NCBI RefSeq assembly: GCF_003967575.1
Contig: NZ_BIFT01000002.1
Coordinates: forward strand, 2,232,001 to 2,296,000
From: Dictyobacter alpinus
GTDB lineage: Bacteria; Chloroflexota; Ktedonobacteria; Ktedonobacterales; Ktedonobacteraceae
DNA length: 64,000 nucleotides
Direction: 5' to 3'
The notes beneath the pieces are model-generated. The model made no database searches and was not told the origin of the DNA. It worked only from the letters and a program-made list of their open reading frames with translations. The position numbers were made by a program, and so were the translations under genes. This document shows positions 61,590 through 64,000 of this stretch, in pieces. How positions within the stretch are numbered: position 1 is the first letter of the stretch; every line of letters begins with the position of its first letter.

Positions 61590-62495
61590 TCAGGTGTTCT
61601 GCACGAGTGAATCTAGCTGTGTATCGATGCGTGACGGTATAAGATAGTTGGCTGTATGGGCTTCGAAGAGGGGAAGTAGTTGCTCTTCATATAGTTTTTC
61701 GCTGGCGATGGTGGCGATGAATTGGGCATAGGCTGAGGGTTCGCTATGGCTGATCTCACCGCTGATCAGGTTGAGGATAAAGTAATGGTGGTACTCATTG
61801 GTTCCCGGTTGGAAGGGGATCTGTGCGGGGACGCCGGTGAGTATGAACTGGCTTTGGTAGGGGTCGTGCTGGTAGGTGGAGAAGCTGAGCAGGGGACGGC
61901 AGGCTGGCGGTAACATACAGCTGATGGCGGCGATCCAAAGGGCGATCTGATCGCTGGTGCCGATGAGGATTATACTGCGTTGACTGTGCTCCAGATGAAG
62001 TACTGCGTTGATGAGGGCTGCCAGATATTGTCTGTTCTGCTCACTATGCAGGAGTGACCAGACCTGTTCTGTGTCCAGTACTGGCTCCAGTTCTAGATCA
62101 GAGAGGAGCGGCAATTCGTCTGTGGCTGTGTTGTCCTGTGCTTTCCAGAAAGAACTTTGCCAGAAGAAGATGGGTGGGATATTGCTGAAGAGTTCAGGTG
62201 GCATGATCAGTGAGTGGGCAAAAAAGTTGCCGGGACGTCCATTGTCGTCGTTGCCGGTGGATTGACTGTGGATGAGGAAGCTGGTCTCTTCGTCCTGGTA
62301 AAAATAGCGCAGGGCGACCGGATGTTGCGCGACTGCGCTGGCATCTAGTCCGGCTGGCAGGCGGTAGGCTAGCATACGCAGGAGCCGTGCCTGATCGGCT
62401 GCTAAGATGCCAGGCGACATGGCTCTGGTTTGAAAACCGCGGCGCCCATTGGCCTTGTTCACAAAAGAGGTGTAGTAATGCTGTTGTATGGGCAT
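61590..62495 (-). CDS. Stand-alone GAP1-N-like protein
   Basis: A 301-residue protein that resembles the N-terminal domain of GTPase-associated protein 1: YYTSFVNKANGRRGFQTRAM, then DNGRPGNFFAHSLIMPPELF and FFWQSSFWKAQD. It shares with the large protein at 55799 the G-R-x-G-x-F-F-x-H-x-L block, the SSFWK block and LPP...FSTY (SCMLPPACRPLLSFSTYQHD), in the same order. It stops soon after, so it lacks the M and C parts. AAGGAAAG lies about 9 bases before the ATG. It is convergent to the TM pair and downstream of the fibronectin protein on the same strand (65 bases). Confidence 0.75.
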   Translation of the reverse strand: MPIQQHYYTSFVNKANGRRGFQTRAMSPGILAADQARLLRMLAYRLPAGLDASAVAQHPVALRYFYQDEETSFLIHSQSTGNDDNGRPGNFFAHSLIMPPELFSNIPPIFFWQSSFWKAQDNTATDELPLLSDLELEPVLDTEQVWSLLHSEQNRQYLAALINAVLHLEHSQRSIILIGTSDQIALWIAAISCMLPPACRPLLSFSTYQHDPYQSQFILTGVPAQIPFQPGTNEYHHYFILNLISGEISHSEPSAYAQFIATIASEKLYEEQLLPLFEAHTANYLIPSRIDTQLDSLVQNT

Positions 62496-62560
62496 ATGTT
62501 CGCTTTCCTTTCACTTTTATTTACGCTGTCTTTTGGTCCAGCCAGCCAGGGTTATGTTGT

Positions 62561-64000
62561 TTAATCGAGCCTCAATTTGGTATCACTGGGATGTTGAATG
62601 GTGACAAAATTATAGGCGCTGCTATCCTCCAGGTATAATTTACCGAAGGTACGTGGCTGATAATTCTGTTCGGGCAGTGGCATACTGAGCTCCCTCTCAA
62701 TGTGGGTTGGACCCTGATGCCAGAGCCGTTCACCTTCGTTCTTTTGTAAGGGGAGGCGCTCGCGCCGGCATATCAGTACTATGGCGGGCAGCAGGCCGGG
62801 AGTCTGGGCGCGGATATAGAGTGTGCGTTTCTTGCCGAAGCGAGCTTTACGGATCTCATATGTGAGCGTGACTTTTGGTGCCAGCCTGGCCTGCAGCTTT
62901 ATCCCAGGCGCTTGAATACGATTTTGTCCCTGTCGGATCAAGGTTGCGACACGGATATAGCATTCCTGAGGCCGATCTTCGCGCAATTCAAAATGGCCAA
63001 CGTTTTCGTACTCGGCTTTCGTGATGTAATGTGTTTTGGCCGCTGGATATTGCCAGCCATCGTGATTATAAGTAATTGCCACTTCCTGGCAGCTGGCAGG
63101 CCAGTTCCACTGCAGACGGATCTTATTGCCCATATTCTCGCTGCGCAGGTTGGTTACCTCATCAATGCAGGCGTAGGGTCCTTCATTGCCTATATAGGCC
63201 ATGCCCCCAAAGGTAACAACCGGTGTGTAGTAGCATATCCCTTGCTTTAACCAGGTCTCGACCAGGGAGTGGGCCAGCCCTTCCAGGGTCTGTCCATAGT
63301 TTTGGAGCTGATCGACTGGAATGCTCTCTCCAGGTGAGAGTCCAGTGCTCTTCTCTGATTTCAGGATCACTACTTTGCCTTTAGCACTTTGTGGCCACGA
63401 TAATTGCACCCGATAACCTTGCGCTAGCTTCTCATTGCTGATTTCAAGCTTACTGATGACTGTGGGTGGCGCCTCTGGCCGGGCTTTCACAATTTTACCC
63501 GGCGAGGTTAGGATCTTGCCTTGATTGTTGAATTGGCTGTAGATGCCATAGTAGTAGGTATGCTCGTTCAAGACGTTGTGATCGACAAAACGTGCCTGCT
63601 CGGTACTGGTCAGGCGTATTCCATCATCAATAGAGCGAGGGGCGATACTCTCTTTACGCACAATGATTACTTTATGCACATTCGGAGGAGAGGTCCATTT
63701 GAGGAGAACCTGGTTGTTATGGACTTCAATAATTTCTTTGTGCACATCCTGTATCAGGAAGATCGGCTTGTTGAGCAGGGTCGGCTGTGGGGCGATCACA
63801 TCCTCATACTCAGTGAAGATCGCATAGTAGAGGGGGACGCCCACCTCGCTCTGTGTATCATCATAGCTAGTGGCGGTGAGCGTGGCGAGCAGCTTGCCAT
63901 CGGTGGGGGTAATGGGTTGTGAATGAGCTTTGCGCACTATTTTATAGCTTACGCCTTGCGTGGGCGATGGCTGCCAGTTCAGGCTAACCAGCGTACCACT
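62561..64000 (-). CDS. Fibronectin-type-III-repeat protein (partial)
   Basis: An open frame of 480 codons with no start in the window, so the N-terminus lies beyond the right edge. It is a chain of beta-sandwich units of fibronectin III type: LVSLNWQPSPTQGVSYKIVR, then VLLKWTSPPNVHKVIIVRKE, YRVQLSWPQSAKGKVVILKS and KIRLQWNWPASCQEVAITYN, each with W and Y-x-I/V-x-R/K features. The segments YYYGIYSQF and CYYTPVVTFGG fill the same place in the fold. No enzyme motif is seen. It may bind a target or bridge subunits. It is probably cotranscribed with the GAP1-N-like gene downstream. Confidence 0.75.
   Translation of the reverse strand, partial: SGTLVSLNWQPSPTQGVSYKIVRKAHSQPITPTDGKLLATLTATSYDDTQSEVGVPLYYAIFTEYEDVIAPQPTLLNKPIFLIQDVHKEIIEVHNNQVLLKWTSPPNVHKVIIVRKESIAPRSIDDGIRLTSTEQARFVDHNVLNEHTYYYGIYSQFNNQGKILTSPGKIVKARPEAPPTVISKLEISNEKLAQGYRVQLSWPQSAKGKVVILKSEKSTGLSPGESIPVDQLQNYGQTLEGLAHSLVETWLKQGICYYTPVVTFGGMAYIGNEGPYACIDEVTNLRSENMGNKIRLQWNWPASCQEVAITYNHDGWQYPAAKTHYITKAEYENVGHFELREDRPQECYIRVATLIRQGQNRIQAPGIKLQARLAPKVTLTYEIRKARFGKKRTLYIRAQTPGLLPAIVLICRRERLPLQKNEGERLWHQGPTHIERELSMPLPEQNYQPRTFGKLYLEDSSAYNFVTIQHPSDTKLRLD

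Noticed and set aside
1..64000. tRNA, rRNA, CRISPR array, riboswitch
   Set aside because: No T-loop-like GGTTCGA stems with fitting acceptor arms, no regularly spaced direct repeats and no known aptamer core were noticed by eye. A covariance-model scan would be decisive.

Overview
The window looks like accessory-rich chromosome from a large-genome bacterium, most likely Ktedonobacteria (Chloroflexota). This is inferred from gene content, not from a search: MalT/AfsR-like giant regulators, multi-PAS/GAF histidine kinases, F420-type LLM oxidoreductase, many short decaying genes, and a GTPase / Hsp70-vWA / GAP1-like cluster. No rRNA, tRNA or CRISPR array was seen.

Layout. 1-11.8 kb: unrelated single genes on both strands (tricorn-like propeller protein, Uma2 nuclease, TetR plus SDR with a strong palindromic operator, Nudix, LLM oxidoreductase, thymidine-kinase-like protein, flavin reductase plus alpha/beta hydrolase, P-loop kinase, VOC, DinB), with remnants of a lipase-like gene, a histidine kinase and a TPR gene between them. 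12.2-18 kb: an AT-rich island on one strand with two paralogous pentapeptide-repeat proteins, three unrecognised proteins and a leucine-rich-repeat protein. 18.4-21 kb: a GC-rich formaldehyde-dehydrogenase-like / aldo-keto reductase (frameshifted) / DJ-1 operon, probably imported. 22-31 kb: a response regulator fused to a cysteine-less thioredoxin-reductase-like enzyme, small genes, a GT-C membrane glycosyltransferase, a gene graveyard, and two copies in opposite orientation of one short non-autonomous element, each with a perfect 9-bp target duplication. 31.4-41 kb: a giant MalT/AfsR-like regulator, two large histidine kinases (one with Gln in place of the phospho-acceptor His), and a Fur-family regulator.

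41-50.9 kb is a sugar locus. An oligopeptide/oligosaccharide-type ABC transporter (fused double ATPase, two permeases, lipoprotein) and a ROK repressor lie on the minus strand, and a GH35 beta-galactosidase is divergent on the plus strand. The likely logic is uptake of a galactoside, intracellular hydrolysis, and control by the ROK protein from the shared promoter region.

51-64 kb (running off the end) is the most interesting part. Two related zinc-ribbon GTPases lie on either side of an Hsp70-von Willebrand A fusion. Next comes a 1143-residue protein that resembles GTPase-associated protein 1 (GAP1) with an extra C-terminal domain behind a linker. It is followed by a membrane coiled-coil protein and a single-TM protein with an intramembrane Asp that resemble a MotA/MotB or ZorA/ZorB pair. 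Convergent to these are a stand-alone GAP1-N-like protein and a fibronectin-III-repeat protein. I read this as one multi-component NTP-dependent system, probably of the conflict/defence class known from comparative genomics, in a composition I do not recognise as described.
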